Shown here: one piece after another, positions 23,580-32,839 of the stretch | Numbering within the stretch: the stretch's first letter is position 1 | Layout of the letters: every line of letters starts with the position of its first letter | Origin: Gemmatimonadota bacterium | GTDB lineage: Bacteria; Gemmatimonadota; Gemmatimonadetes; Gemmatimonadales; Gemmatimonadaceae | Assembly (NCBI GenBank): GCA_021324635.1 | Contig: JAJPIS010000067.1 | Coordinates: 1-61,038, forward strand | Direction of reading: 5' to 3' | Length of the DNA: 61,038 nucleotides | The notes under the pieces: model-generated | The model's input: only the letters and a program-made list of their open reading frames with translations | Database searches by the model: none | What the model was told of the DNA's origin: nothing | Translations under genes and position numbers: made by a program

Positions 23580-24923
23580 CTACTGCGCGACAGCGGGATA
23601 CAGCGCCGCGGCGTTGTCGTGCAGGTACCCGTGGGCGAGCTGAAGGGCCGCCGGCTCGGTCACCTCTCCGCTGGCGACCATCTCGGCGAGCGCCGACGCC
23701 AGCGCGTCGCGCGCGGAATGCACGCCGAGCCAGTACGACTCCTCCGACCCCAGGGCGGCGCTGTACGGATACGCATCACTGCCGAAGGTGATCTTGTCCG
23801 GGTAGGTCTCGAGCCAGAGCTTCAGGACGGTCTTGAACTCGGACGGATACACCAGCGTCTCGATCTCGGAGCTGTCGAGGTAGACGTTCTTCATGGCGGC
23901 CAGCCAGATGACTTCCCGAAAAAAGGGATAGCCGCCGTGCAGGAGCACGAATGTCGTCGTGAGGTACCGCGGGTCCTTGAGGACGTTCTCGAGGTTGAGC
24001 ACGCCGCCGCGCACGAGGCTGAAATAGTCCCCTTCGCCGACCGCCGAATGGATGTGCACGGGCAGATGGAGCCGCCCGCCCTCGCGGACGAGATACCGGA
24101 AGAGGTAGTCCTGGAAGGTCGTATAGTCCTCCGGAGACGGGATGCCGCCGGCACGGTAGCGCCGGTAGATACTGGCAGCCGCCTCGAGCGGCGGGTCCTC
24201 GAAGTGCAGTGACCGGAAGTACGCGATTTCGAACTTCTCGGCGATGCCACCCCGGCGCTGATTCTCCTCGAGCGTACGGGTGACAAAGGCGAGATACCCC
24301 TCGAAGGTGTCCGGAAGGCCCGAGAGACCGGCTTGCTGCATATATCGATGCAGCACCTTCTCCTGGAGCGGGATGTACACCCCCTCGTCGGGATTGGCGG
24401 TCGTGACCAGCGTGTTGTCGAACGGGAACAGGAAGGAGTCGACGAAGAAGGCCCAGCGAAAGCGCTTCGGGTCGAGGTAGGCCGGCATCGCGACCCGGTT
24501 GGCGACCGAGGACTCGATGCCGCACTTGTCGAGGATCCGGTCGAAGTACGCCGTCCCCGGCGCGCGCTCGGCGGCCGCCGACCGGGCGGCCACCCACTGC
24601 ATGTGGCTCGGACTCAGATCGGCGTACGGGTAGCCGAACAACGCCTTGAGCGCGACCACGAACTCGGGGTTGGACTCCCGCTCGCGCAGCGGGAGATGCT
24701 CCGGTGGGGTGGCCTGCGCGTCCACGTCGCCATCATCGCCGAAGCCCGGGTGCGCGTGGTGATCGAAGATGGGGATGCGCTCGATCTGCCGAAGCAGTCG
24801 GGCGTAGATCGCGTGCACGTCGCCGGACGGCAGGGCGCGCGCTTGGGCCGACGCGGTGCGGGTGCCCGCGGCCAGCAGGGCGCCGGCCACCGCCCACCGC
24901 GCGATCACGGCTCGCCGAAGCAT
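23580..24923 (-). CDS. Exported amidohydrolase-superfamily protein
   Basis: A 447-residue metal-dependent TIM-barrel hydrolase. ATG 24923 is preferred over the longer frame to 25001 because it opens a clean signal peptide (MLRRAVIARWAVAGALLAAG, cleavage after TASA). The metal motif FDHHAHPGF occurs early. Further ligand candidates are LHLPVHIHSAVGEGDY, VLLHGGYPFFRE and the late acid in ITFGSDAYPYS. The layout resembles the uronate-isomerase-like/amidohydrolase-2 branch. A paralogue with matching blocks lies at 36497-37849. Substrate unknown, acting outside the cytoplasm. Divergent from the CocE-type gene, with a 168-base shared upstream region. Confidence 0.82.
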   Translation of the reverse strand: MLRRAVIARWAVAGALLAAGTRTASAQARALPSGDVHAIYARLLRQIERIPIFDHHAHPGFGDDGDVDAQATPPEHLPLRERESNPEFVVALKALFGYPYADLSPSHMQWVAARSAAAERAPGTAYFDRILDKCGIESSVANRVAMPAYLDPKRFRWAFFVDSFLFPFDNTLVTTANPDEGVYIPLQEKVLHRYMQQAGLSGLPDTFEGYLAFVTRTLEENQRRGGIAEKFEIAYFRSLHFEDPPLEAAASIYRRYRAGGIPSPEDYTTFQDYLFRYLVREGGRLHLPVHIHSAVGEGDYFSLVRGGVLNLENVLKDPRYLTTTFVLLHGGYPFFREVIWLAAMKNVYLDSSEIETLVYPSEFKTVLKLWLETYPDKITFGSDAYPYSAALGSEESYWLGVHSARDALASALAEMVASGEVTEPAALQLAHGYLHDNAAALYPAVAQ

Positions 24924-25091
24924 GGTCCAACATGGGTTCGGACCGTGTCGGCCGGCAAGTCCGGGGCCGACGGCGTTGCAGAGATCGTGCGCGACCGCCA
25001 TGTTGGGCCGCCGTGGGACCCGTTCGCGTCGCGCGCTGACCGTACGGGGCAGGTCGTTCCCCCGGGTTCTCTCGCTTTCCGCGGAGGGTCA

Positions 25092-26957
25092 ATGCGTCGG
25101 GCCGTTGTTCGTTGCACCGTCCTGCTCACGGTTGCCGCCTGTGCGAAGGGGCCGGCAGCCCCCCGCCACGATGCCATCTTCACGTACCGGCAGGTGATGA
25201 TCCCGGTGCGCGACGGCGTGCACCTCCAGACGGTGATCCTGACGCCGGTCAACCAGACGGGCCCGCTGCCGATCCTCTTCCGACGGACCCCGTACGGAGT
25301 GCCCGAGCACGCCCCGGACAGCATGCCGGCCAGCTTCAAGGAGCTCGCCAACGACGGCTACATCTTCGTGATCCAGAACCTCCGTGGACGATTCAAGTCC
25401 GAGGGGGTCTTCAATCTGTCGTCGCAGGTCGACCTCTCGGACCCCAAGGCGACGAACGAGACGACCGACGCCTACGACAGCATCGATTGGCTGATCAAGA
25501 ACGTGCCGAACAACAACGGCAAGGTCGGGATGTACGGCGTCTCGTACGACGGCCTGACGACGGCACTCGCGCTCCTCCAGCCGCATCCGGCCCTCAAGGC
25601 GATGAGCGAGCAGGCGTCGCCCGTGGATCAGTGGATGAACGATGACGATCACCGCTACGGCGCGCTCCGGGAGAGCTACGACTTCGAGTACGCGGTGATG
25701 GAGCAGGCCAGCAAGACGGAGAACACCCACTTTGCGTTCGAGACCTACGATACGTATCAGTGGTATCTCGACCTCGGGCCGCTCTCCAACATCAACGCAA
25801 AGTACCTCCACGGCTCGATCCCCTACTGGAACTCCACCATCGAGCACCCCGACTACGACGCGTTCTGGAAGAAGGAGGCATGGGTCAACCAATTGCACGC
25901 GTCGACCGTGCCGAACCTCAACGTGGCGGGGTTCTGGGACCAGGAGGACCCGTGGGGGCCGTGGCAGATCTTCCGCCACGCCGCCGAGCACGACCCCGAT
26001 CACACCGACTTCATCGTCGCGGGGCCGTGGTACCACGGCGAGTGGCAGGCGCCGCGCGGCGACAGCATTGGGCTCATCCCGTTTGGCGGGCACGAGACGT
26101 CGCGGGAATTCCGGGAGACGATCGAGGCGCCGTTCTTCCGGTACTATCTGCACGGTGCCGGGACGAAGCCCGCCTGGCAGGCGACGACCTTTCAGTCCGG
26201 GTCGAACCAGTGGCGGACGTACCCGGTGTGGCCGCCCAAGGAGGCGACCTCGACCAACCTCTACCCGCACGCCGACGGCACGCTGTCGTTCACGGCGCCG
26301 ACCGGCGGGTACCGGGAGTACGTCTCCGACCCCGCGAACCCGGTGCCGTACCGCCGGCGCCCCATCTCGCCGACCTATCCGGCCGGCGATTGGCGGACCT
26401 GGGAGGTCGCCGACCAGCGGTTCGTCGACCATCGCCCCGACGTGCTGACGTACGAGAGCGCGCCGCTCGACCACGACATCACGGTGACCGGGCCGCTGGC
26501 GGCGCGGCTCTTTGCCTCGACCTCCGGCACCGACGCCGATTTCGTCGTCAAGCTGATCGATGTCTACCCGGAGAGCGCCCAGGCGAACGCGTGGAAGCCG
26601 GAAGCCGGGCCGGCGCCGGGTCAGTATGCGCGGTCACTCAACGGCTACCAGCTCCCGATCGCCATGGAGGTCCGCCGCGGCCGCTATCTCACGAGTTACG
26701 AGCGGCCGCATCCGCTCGCCGCCAACACGCCGACGCCCTGGGACTTCTCGCTCCGGGACCACGACCACGTCTTCCTCAAGGGCCACCGGCTCATGGTGCA
26801 GATCCAGTCGACGTGGTTCCCGCTCATCGACCGCAACCCGCAGCGATTCGTGCCGAGTATCTACAACGCCAAGGCGAGTGATTTCGTGAAGGCGACGCAG
26901 CGGATCTACAGCACGCCAGCCCTGCCGTCTCACCTTGTCCTGCCGATCGTCCGGTAG
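25092..26957 (+). CDS. CocE/NonD-family X-Pro dipeptidyl-peptidase-like lipoprotein
   Basis: A 621-residue exported serine hydrolase. ATG 25092 with GGAGGG 5 bases upstream opens a short lipoprotein signal ending in VAAC; the frame is open far upstream. The N-terminal alpha/beta hydrolase domain contains RRTPYGVPE, a nucleophile elbow GVSYDG, an acid in GFWDQEDPWG and the base in GPWYHGEW. The C-terminal galactose-binding-like jelly roll (about residues 440-621) includes TGPLAARLFASTSGTDADF and ends with HLVLPI. The family covers Xaa-Pro dipeptidyl peptidases, cocaine esterase and acylases. A role in peptide scavenging fits the neighbours but is not proven. Confidence 0.9.
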   Translation: MRRAVVRCTVLLTVAACAKGPAAPRHDAIFTYRQVMIPVRDGVHLQTVILTPVNQTGPLPILFRRTPYGVPEHAPDSMPASFKELANDGYIFVIQNLRGRFKSEGVFNLSSQVDLSDPKATNETTDAYDSIDWLIKNVPNNNGKVGMYGVSYDGLTTALALLQPHPALKAMSEQASPVDQWMNDDDHRYGALRESYDFEYAVMEQASKTENTHFAFETYDTYQWYLDLGPLSNINAKYLHGSIPYWNSTIEHPDYDAFWKKEAWVNQLHASTVPNLNVAGFWDQEDPWGPWQIFRHAAEHDPDHTDFIVAGPWYHGEWQAPRGDSIGLIPFGGHETSREFRETIEAPFFRYYLHGAGTKPAWQATTFQSGSNQWRTYPVWPPKEATSTNLYPHADGTLSFTAPTGGYREYVSDPANPVPYRRRPISPTYPAGDWRTWEVADQRFVDHRPDVLTYESAPLDHDITVTGPLAARLFASTSGTDADFVVKLIDVYPESAQANAWKPEAGPAPGQYARSLNGYQLPIAMEVRRGRYLTSYERPHPLAANTPTPWDFSLRDHDHVFLKGHRLMVQIQSTWFPLIDRNPQRFVPSIYNAKASDFVKATQRIYSTPALPSHLVLPIVR

Positions 26958-27000
26958 CGCGTGCGGGGGCGTTCTCGCGCCAGCACTCACCGGGTCGCGC

Positions 27001-27267
27001 TCACTCCTCGCGCCGCGCGAATGTCGTGATCAGCGTGAACAGGATCCCGCCGTTCCCGATCACGAGGCCGCCGTAGAAGGCGATGCGGCCGTAGCCGACA
27101 TCGGTCGTGTGAGCGCTCCACATGAGGCAGAACAGGCCGAGCGCACACCAGCCGACGCACGCGAGCGCGGCTCGCACGAGCGCCCAACTGCGGTCGCGCT
27201 GCGCGCGCTCGGCTTCGGCCGCGCGCTTGACGCTCATCTCTTCGAGCAGGGCTCGCGGAAGGGGCAT
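27001..27267 (-). CDS. Small two-helix membrane protein
   Basis: An 88-residue protein with a charged N-terminal helix (about 11-28) and two hydrophobic segments, about 30-46 (LACVGWCALGLFCLMW) and 56-80 (IAFYGGLVIGNGGILFTLI), ending in ARREE. ATG 27267 gives the longest product; ATG 27237 with GAAGAG directly upstream would give 78 residues. No family is recognised. It is divergent from the amidohydrolase at 27289 with only about 21 bases between starts, so the promoters must overlap or the shorter start is right. Confidence 0.6.
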   Translation of the reverse strand: MPLPRALLEEMSVKRAAEAERAQRDRSWALVRAALACVGWCALGLFCLMWSAHTTDVGYGRIAFYGGLVIGNGGILFTLITTFARREE

Positions 27268-27288
27268 CGTCGGGGAGTGGAGGCGAGC

Positions 27289-28719
27289 ATGTTCTACACC
27301 ATGAGACGCCTCGTCGCTGCCTCCCTCGTCGCGGCCCTTGGGCTCGGGCGGTTCGCCGGCGCCCAGGCCGGCGGCCAGCCGCTCGTCATCGTGCACGCGA
27401 CCGCCATCGATCCGGCGACCGGGTCGACAACGCCGGACCGCGTCGTCGTCGTCCGTGGCCACGCGATCGCCACGGTCGCGGCCGCCGCCGGATTCGAGCC
27501 TCCGCCGGGGGCACGGGTGGTCGATGCCACCGGGGAGTATCTCATCCCCGGGTTGTGGGACATGCACGTGCACTCGGCCTTCGGCGATTGGTTCCCCGGC
27601 GGACGGGACGTCATCCTCCCGCTCTTCATCGCCAACGGGGTGACCGGCGTTCGGGACATGGGCGGAGACCTCCCGGTCCTGCTCGGGTGGCGGCGCGCGA
27701 TCGTTGCCGGCACGCTCGTCGGCCCCCGCATGGTGGTGTCGGGGCCGATGCTCGACGGGTACCTGGCGGATGGCAAGAGCCTCCGTTTTCCGAGCTCGGT
27801 GCCGGTGACGTCCGCCGCCACCGCCGTTGCGGCGGTCCGGTCGCTCGCCGCCCAGCACGTGGACTTCATCAAGGTGCAGTCCGAGGTGCCGCACGATGCC
27901 TACCTCGCGGCGGCCGCCGAAGCGCACCGGCTCGGGCTGCCGATCGTCGGCCACGTCCCGACGCGGGTGCGGATCGCCGAGGTGATCGACGCCGGACAGA
28001 AGAGCGTCGAGCACCTGATGGGACTGTTCGAAGGATGCTCCACGCAGGAAGATCGGTTCGTGGACGGCACCGGCAGTATGCAGCTCCTGCTCGAGAGCTA
28101 CGATCCCGCCCGATGCGACGCACTCCTCCGGCGGCTGGCGGAGCACGAGGTGTGGCAGTGCCCGACGCTCGCCTGGCAGCGCGGCGAGACGCTGCTCGAC
28201 CTGCTCGATCAGGCGCATCAGCCGCTGGCCCGGTACGTTCCGGCCGCCTGGCGCACCGGCTCGTGGCGACGGTTCACCGACGAGATCATGGTCGACATCC
28301 GCAAGGATCCCCTCGCCCGTCGCGAGGAGTACTGGCGCCGCAACCTCGCGATGACCGGAGCCCTCCACCGGGCCGGCGTCCCGATCCTCGCCGGGACCGA
28401 CGCCGCGCCGGGCGTCTTCATCGTCCCGGGGTTCAGCCTGCACGACGAGCTGGTGGAGCTGGTGTCGGCGGGTCTCACGCCCATGGAGGCACTGCGGGCC
28501 GCGACCGCCAACGCCGGGCGATTCTTTGGCCGCCCCGAGATCGGCCGCATCGCACCGGGCGCCCTCGCCGACCTCGTGCTGCTCGCCCGCGACCCGACGG
28601 CCGACATCCACAACACGACGTCGATCCAGGCCGTCATCGCCGACGGTCGCCTGTACGACCGGGCCGCGCTGGACGCCCTGCTCCGGCGGGTGGAGGCGTC
28701 GGCCCGGGCCATCCGCTAG
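27289..28719 (+). CDS. Exported amidohydrolase, imidazolonepropionase-like
   Basis: A 476-residue amidohydrolase of the imidazolonepropionase-like/prolidase-type group common in soil bacteria. A signal peptide precedes FAGAQAGG (cleavage about residue 26). The metal site starts with LIPGLWDMHVHSAFGDW (HxH). It continues with Lys in VDFIKVQSEVP, His in LPIVGHVPTRV, His in KSVEHLMG and Asp in PILAGTDAAPG. All five expected metal or catalytic positions are visible. The C-terminus returns to the small beta sandwich (GRIAPGALADLVLLARDP). GGAGG lies 7 bases before ATG 27289. Family members include Xaa-Pro and Xaa-Arg dipeptidases and lactonases, so the substrate is open. Confidence 0.9.
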   Translation: MFYTMRRLVAASLVAALGLGRFAGAQAGGQPLVIVHATAIDPATGSTTPDRVVVVRGHAIATVAAAAGFEPPPGARVVDATGEYLIPGLWDMHVHSAFGDWFPGGRDVILPLFIANGVTGVRDMGGDLPVLLGWRRAIVAGTLVGPRMVVSGPMLDGYLADGKSLRFPSSVPVTSAATAVAAVRSLAAQHVDFIKVQSEVPHDAYLAAAAEAHRLGLPIVGHVPTRVRIAEVIDAGQKSVEHLMGLFEGCSTQEDRFVDGTGSMQLLLESYDPARCDALLRRLAEHEVWQCPTLAWQRGETLLDLLDQAHQPLARYVPAAWRTGSWRRFTDEIMVDIRKDPLARREEYWRRNLAMTGALHRAGVPILAGTDAAPGVFIVPGFSLHDELVELVSAGLTPMEALRAATANAGRFFGRPEIGRIAPGALADLVLLARDPTADIHNTTSIQAVIADGRLYDRAALDALLRRVEASARAIR

Positions 28720-28746
28720 GGCGCCGTCGCCGCCAGGAGGTCGCGC

Positions 28747-31101
28747 CTAGAGCCTGAACAGGTAGCTCACCTTGAGGATGAGTCCGTCCTGCTGACGGGT
28801 GAGGTCGTGGAACTGGAAGGCGTTCGGCTCGATCAGGGTCGCGCCGTAGCCGAGGAGGACGACGGTGCCGGGCGTCGGTTGGAACGAGAAGAGAATGTCC
28901 TGGCGGAAGTCGCGCGTTGGCGTGAGCCCGAGTACGGCGGCGGTGACCGGGTCGATCAGCAGGGGGTCGCCCGAGCGGGGGTCCCGCGGCGCGGCCGCCG
29001 TCTGCGCGGTGTACTGGCCGACGTATCGGAAGAAGATGGCGGGCGTGAGCTGATACTCGAGCTTGAGGCGCGGAATGTCGGCGGTGACCGCCCGGCTGCC
29101 GTTGCTCGCGCGGTCGAACGTCTGGTGCGCCCAGAGTGCATCGACTCGAAGCGACCGCGTCGGATGCCACACGGCCTCCGCCTGGAGGACGACTTCCGTC
29201 CCGCGGGCCGCCTCGGCGAAGATCGGGGCGGCGCCGAGCGTCAGCGATGCCGTGCCGTAGAGCGCGCGGTTGGGCGTCGTGATCGTGCCGGTGCCGCTCC
29301 AGAGGTTGTACAGGGCGTGCGGGAGTTGGAACGCCACCGTGTCGGCGGGGTGGGCGACGCGATAGCGCGCGTAGAACGACGGCTGCCATCCCTGAACCGC
29401 GTTCGCGGCCTGGAGGGACATCGTCCATCCCCCGCGCACGTAGGCGGTCCAGGTGTCCGCCACCCCTCCCTCGAACACGCCCCGCAACCGCTCGAGGTCC
29501 CCGTACATCCAGAGCGGGTTGAACACGAAGCGCGACGTCACCTGTTCGATCAGCGCGCCCGGAGGGCCGTACCAACTGAATCGCTCATCGCCGGTGAACC
29601 GCTCGTAGCCGACGCGATTGACGAACCCGCTCCGGGCCGCGAACTGCGGGCTGAGTCCCGTGAGCTCGAAGTGGTTCCCATACGCCCGCCCCGTACGGTC
29701 GGCGAGCGTGACGTCCCACAGGGTCCCGGGATGGTAGCCGGTCGGGTCCTGCGTCCAGGATTGCACGAGTTGGATCTGCGAGTACCAGAGCTTCCCCCAC
29801 GCGTAGCGGGCGTCCCCGCCGAGCACGCGATTGTAGCTGCCGCCCTCGATCCGATCCGTGTACACGAGTCCCACCGTGGTGGGCGTGCCGAAGTTGCGCC
29901 GGAGGCGGAGGATGTTGAAGATCGGGTGATTGCCGGTCGCGCTGTCGCGCGTGTCCACCGCGCCCAGGTAGGCGATCGTCGTCCCGCCGAGATCGCCGAT
30001 CAGCTTGTAGCCGCCGTCCGGTTGGACGATCTGACGCGTGTAGATCAGGGTGTTGGGTGTGTTGAAGAGCTCGAGCCCCTCGAGGAAGAATGGTCGCTTC
30101 TCGGGGTAGAAGAGGCTGAAGCGCTGGTTGGCCGACACCTGTCCGACGTCCGCCTCGACCTGTGAGAAGTCGGGGCGTGCCGTGCCGACCGCGGTGAGGC
30201 TCGCGGTGACCCCCCACCGCACGGTGCCGCCGACGTTGGCCGACCCCTTGTAGCCGTACCGGGGGGCGGGCGCGACCGGCGCCCCGTCGAGCTTCTGCGT
30301 GACTTCGGGCACGATGTCCATCACGAGCCCGCGCTGCATCTCGGTCAGCCCCGTGAGGGCACCCGATTGGAGGAGGTAGCCCGTACCCGCGCGGACGACG
30401 CGCGTCCACGTTTCCTCGTAGCCGCTGTGCTGCACGACGCGGTCGACCTGGAATCCCCAGGTCTGCGGATCGCTGCTCTGATAGTGCAGGCTCTTGAACG
30501 GGATCCGGATCTCGACCTCGTAGCCCCAGTCCGCGACGTGACCCCGGGACTGGTACACGTAGTCGGGATTCAGGTCGATCGACGCGTCCATCCGGCCGCC
30601 GCTGTTCTGGCCGCCGGCCGAGGCGCCGACGCCGTCGCTCCAGACGCCATCCTCCTGCACGCCCAGCGGATTGACGGCGAAGAGCAGCGCCTGGCGCCGC
30701 GTGTTGTAGGTATCGAGCAGGATGCTGACGTGGTCATCGGCATCGATGTTGTCGCGGTTTGCCAGTGTGGCCCGCACGACCGGCCCGTGGCTCTCGAAGG
30801 CGCGGATGCCGAAGTAGATGGCGTCCTTGCCGTACCAGACCAGCACCTCGGTCGAGTCGTTGGCCGGCCGGCCGTCGACCGGTTGGTACTCGGAAAAGCC
30901 GGTCAGGAGCGCCGCGCGCTGCCAGACCGGCTCGTCGAGTGACCCGTCGATGGTCGCGACGGTATCGATCCGCGGGATGTGTACCTCGATCCGGCCGGCC
31001 CGGCCGTCATAGACCTCACGCGTGCCACCGTGAGGGGTGGACGCGGCGGGCTGCGGGATCGCGATGGCGAGGGGAAGGGCGAGGAGACCGGCGAACGACA
31101 T
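28747..31101 (-). CDS. CBM9-like domain plus DUF5916 outer-membrane protein
   Basis: A 784-residue exported protein. A signal peptide (about 1-22) is followed by a carbohydrate-binding-module-9-like sandwich at about residues 45-225 (TIDGSLDEPVWQRAALLTGF, then WGYEVEIRIPFKSL). The remaining two thirds match the DUF5916 region, with FSLFYPEKRPFFLEGLELF, and alternate short aromatic strands as in a beta-barrel. The C-terminus SYLFRL fits an outer-membrane insertion signal. Such proteins are frequent in Gemmatimonadota and Bacteroidota and are thought to act in nutrient binding or uptake at the outer membrane, but no reaction is known. Convergent with the amidohydrolase at 27289. Confidence 0.88.
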   Translation of the reverse strand: MSFAGLLALPLAIAIPQPAASTPHGGTREVYDGRAGRIEVHIPRIDTVATIDGSLDEPVWQRAALLTGFSEYQPVDGRPANDSTEVLVWYGKDAIYFGIRAFESHGPVVRATLANRDNIDADDHVSILLDTYNTRRQALLFAVNPLGVQEDGVWSDGVGASAGGQNSGGRMDASIDLNPDYVYQSRGHVADWGYEVEIRIPFKSLHYQSSDPQTWGFQVDRVVQHSGYEETWTRVVRAGTGYLLQSGALTGLTEMQRGLVMDIVPEVTQKLDGAPVAPAPRYGYKGSANVGGTVRWGVTASLTAVGTARPDFSQVEADVGQVSANQRFSLFYPEKRPFFLEGLELFNTPNTLIYTRQIVQPDGGYKLIGDLGGTTIAYLGAVDTRDSATGNHPIFNILRLRRNFGTPTTVGLVYTDRIEGGSYNRVLGGDARYAWGKLWYSQIQLVQSWTQDPTGYHPGTLWDVTLADRTGRAYGNHFELTGLSPQFAARSGFVNRVGYERFTGDERFSWYGPPGALIEQVTSRFVFNPLWMYGDLERLRGVFEGGVADTWTAYVRGGWTMSLQAANAVQGWQPSFYARYRVAHPADTVAFQLPHALYNLWSGTGTITTPNRALYGTASLTLGAAPIFAEAARGTEVVLQAEAVWHPTRSLRVDALWAHQTFDRASNGSRAVTADIPRLKLEYQLTPAIFFRYVGQYTAQTAAAPRDPRSGDPLLIDPVTAAVLGLTPTRDFRQDILFSFQPTPGTVVLLGYGATLIEPNAFQFHDLTRQQDGLILKVSYLFRL

Positions 31102-31293
31102 GCAGCCCGGAAAATTACGGCCGCTCGCAACGAATCGCCATTCCGACCCGTGTGTGCCTCGCTCCCTCGGCGGCCCGATCGCCGAGCCGCGGGCCGGGAG
31201 ACCTGCCGGCTATCCTGAGGATCCGCGGGCCGGGGTGCTGTCCAGGCGCAGTCGGGGGAGCGGCTGGAGAGCGGTCGACGACCGGTCGGTCGG

Positions 31294-31327
31294 GCCGAGG
31301 GGCCGCCGCCATCAGCGGCCCCTCGGC
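31294..31327 (-). terminator. Stem-loop after EXORDIUM-like lipoprotein gene
   Basis: A perfect 13-bp stem (GCCGAGGGGCCGC and complement) with an 8-nt loop lies about 30 bases beyond the stop of the gene at 31356. No T run follows on the minus strand. Position suggests a terminator or mRNA 3' stabiliser. Confidence 0.45.
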
Positions 31328-31355
31328 GTCCTCCGACCGTTCGGGCAGACCGACC

Positions 31356-32372
31356 CTAGAACGCGCCGCTGGTGCAGTTGTGAATCGTGTTCGAGTACTC
31401 CTCCTGCACGGTGTAGGCGCGCGTGCCGACGACCTGGCTGTTGCGGAAGACGAAGCACAGGTCGCCGATCTCGTTGCTCGTCAGCCCGCTGAACCAGGCA
31501 TCCCCGTCGGGGTCCGTGATCGTCTCGATGAACTCATGGGAGAGCGTCGAGGCCGTGCCGTCGATCACGCGCGTCTGGTTCGGCAGCACACAGCCGCCGA
31601 CGAACTGGAACGGCTCGACGGTGAATATCACATGCTTCGCGCCGAAGTCGACGCTGCCGTGGAACGCGCAGAAGATGAACGTGCTCGGCTTATCGGGCGA
31701 GTAGCAGTGCGTCGCGTCCATGCACATGTCCGTACCCTGCGGCAGGAACACGTGGAAGATGTTGTGGTAGCCGCTGGCGTGGGCTGCCTCCGACGCGGAG
31801 AAGACGATGCTGAAGATGTCCTTCATGCTCGCCGTGTGGTTGACGAACTTCGCCGTGGTCTTCATCTCGGTGACGCCGAACTTGCCGGCGGCATCTTCGG
31901 ACAGATACTGATTGGCGATCGCGATCAGGTTGCTCACGTTGAGATCGCGCAGAAAGGTCGCGGGCGTGAGGGTGACGGTCCCCCAGCAGTTCGCCGGCGT
32001 GGTCGGACAGTTGACATAGACGTTGCGGGAGGTGGCGCTGGTGATTACCGGGCCACCGAAGTTCGTGAGGTCCCACGGAGAGTTCACGAGCGTCCCCCGG
32101 GTGCTCGCCATGGCATGGCCGGGCGTCGGAGACTGGCCGTAGAGGGTGGTCGACGTGTGGACCACGCGGTTGGTCGAGAGCGCCACGGCCGTGCCCGCGC
32201 CGGGGACGATGGTGAACGGGGTGATGACGTCGCTCCCGGATCCACCGGGCACGCCGGTGGGTGCGTCGCCCTGACAGGCGGCGAGAAAAAGACCGAGGGC
32301 TCCCACGACGGCGGGGAGTGCCACGGACGACCAACGATCGAATCGGGGGTGCATCCCGGAAATGGCGCGCAT
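31356..32372 (-). CDS. EXORDIUM/PHI-1-like lipoprotein
   Basis: A 338-residue lipoprotein with lipobox LAAC near residue 33 and a Gly/Pro/Thr linker. The mature part shares its final third with the C-terminal domain at 9824-12187: STLSHEFIETITDPDGDAWF, then SNEIGDLCF, then an aromatic VQEEYSNTIHNC ending. The H-E-x-x-E-x-x-TDP and EIGDLC signature matches the plant EXORDIUM/PHI-1 conserved region. Here the Ig repeats are absent, so this is a stand-alone version. Several Cys pairs (NCPTTPANC, CMDATHC, FICAF, GGCVLP) suggest disulfides outside the cytoplasm. ATG 32372 is used; ATG 32354 is possible. Confidence 0.75.
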   Translation of the reverse strand: MRAISGMHPRFDRWSSVALPAVVGALGLFLAACQGDAPTGVPGGSGSDVITPFTIVPGAGTAVALSTNRVVHTSTTLYGQSPTPGHAMASTRGTLVNSPWDLTNFGGPVITSATSRNVYVNCPTTPANCWGTVTLTPATFLRDLNVSNLIAIANQYLSEDAAGKFGVTEMKTTAKFVNHTASMKDIFSIVFSASEAAHASGYHNIFHVFLPQGTDMCMDATHCYSPDKPSTFIFCAFHGSVDFGAKHVIFTVEPFQFVGGCVLPNQTRVIDGTASTLSHEFIETITDPDGDAWFSGLTSNEIGDLCFVFRNSQVVGTRAYTVQEEYSNTIHNCTSGAF

Positions 32373-32839
32373 TGGATTTCTCTGCCGGTCGGGCCGGCGG
32401 TGGAGTGGTCGCGGGTACGAGATGGGGGACGCGCGTGACTGCTCACGCGCGAAGCGCGAGGCGCGCCGGAGGCGCCCGCGATCGCGCGGGCGGAGGACGG
32501 GCCGACGGCCGGCGACACCGGGCGCAGTGCGCCGACAGCACGGGCGTGGCGCCGGTCATGCCATCTCGCGGTGCACCACAGGGCCCCGTCGACCAACGAC
32601 CGCAGGCAGGATATCCACGGCGTGCTCCTCGGCGCGGGGCCCACAACGTACAGCGAGGGCCGTGCGTCGGCTAGCGTGTCTGCGAGCCGGCGAGCGCATC
32701 TGTCCCGTCCGGCTGAGTAGCACGCGGCGTACCCAAGTGTCGCGTCACCCAGGCGCTCGGGCGATGCACGACCGCGGCCCGCGCCAGGATCCGACAAGAC
32801 GGCCGCGCTCGGACTCGCCGAGCGGCTGGCCGGCGGTCC
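32373..32839. other. Intergenic region without recognised feature
   Basis: A 467-base stretch between two minus-strand genes. Open frames here are low-complexity Arg/Ala-rich shadows with no family motif, start signal or export signal. No tRNA-like fold is evident. It should hold the promoter of the EXORDIUM-like gene near its left end. Confidence 0.5.
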
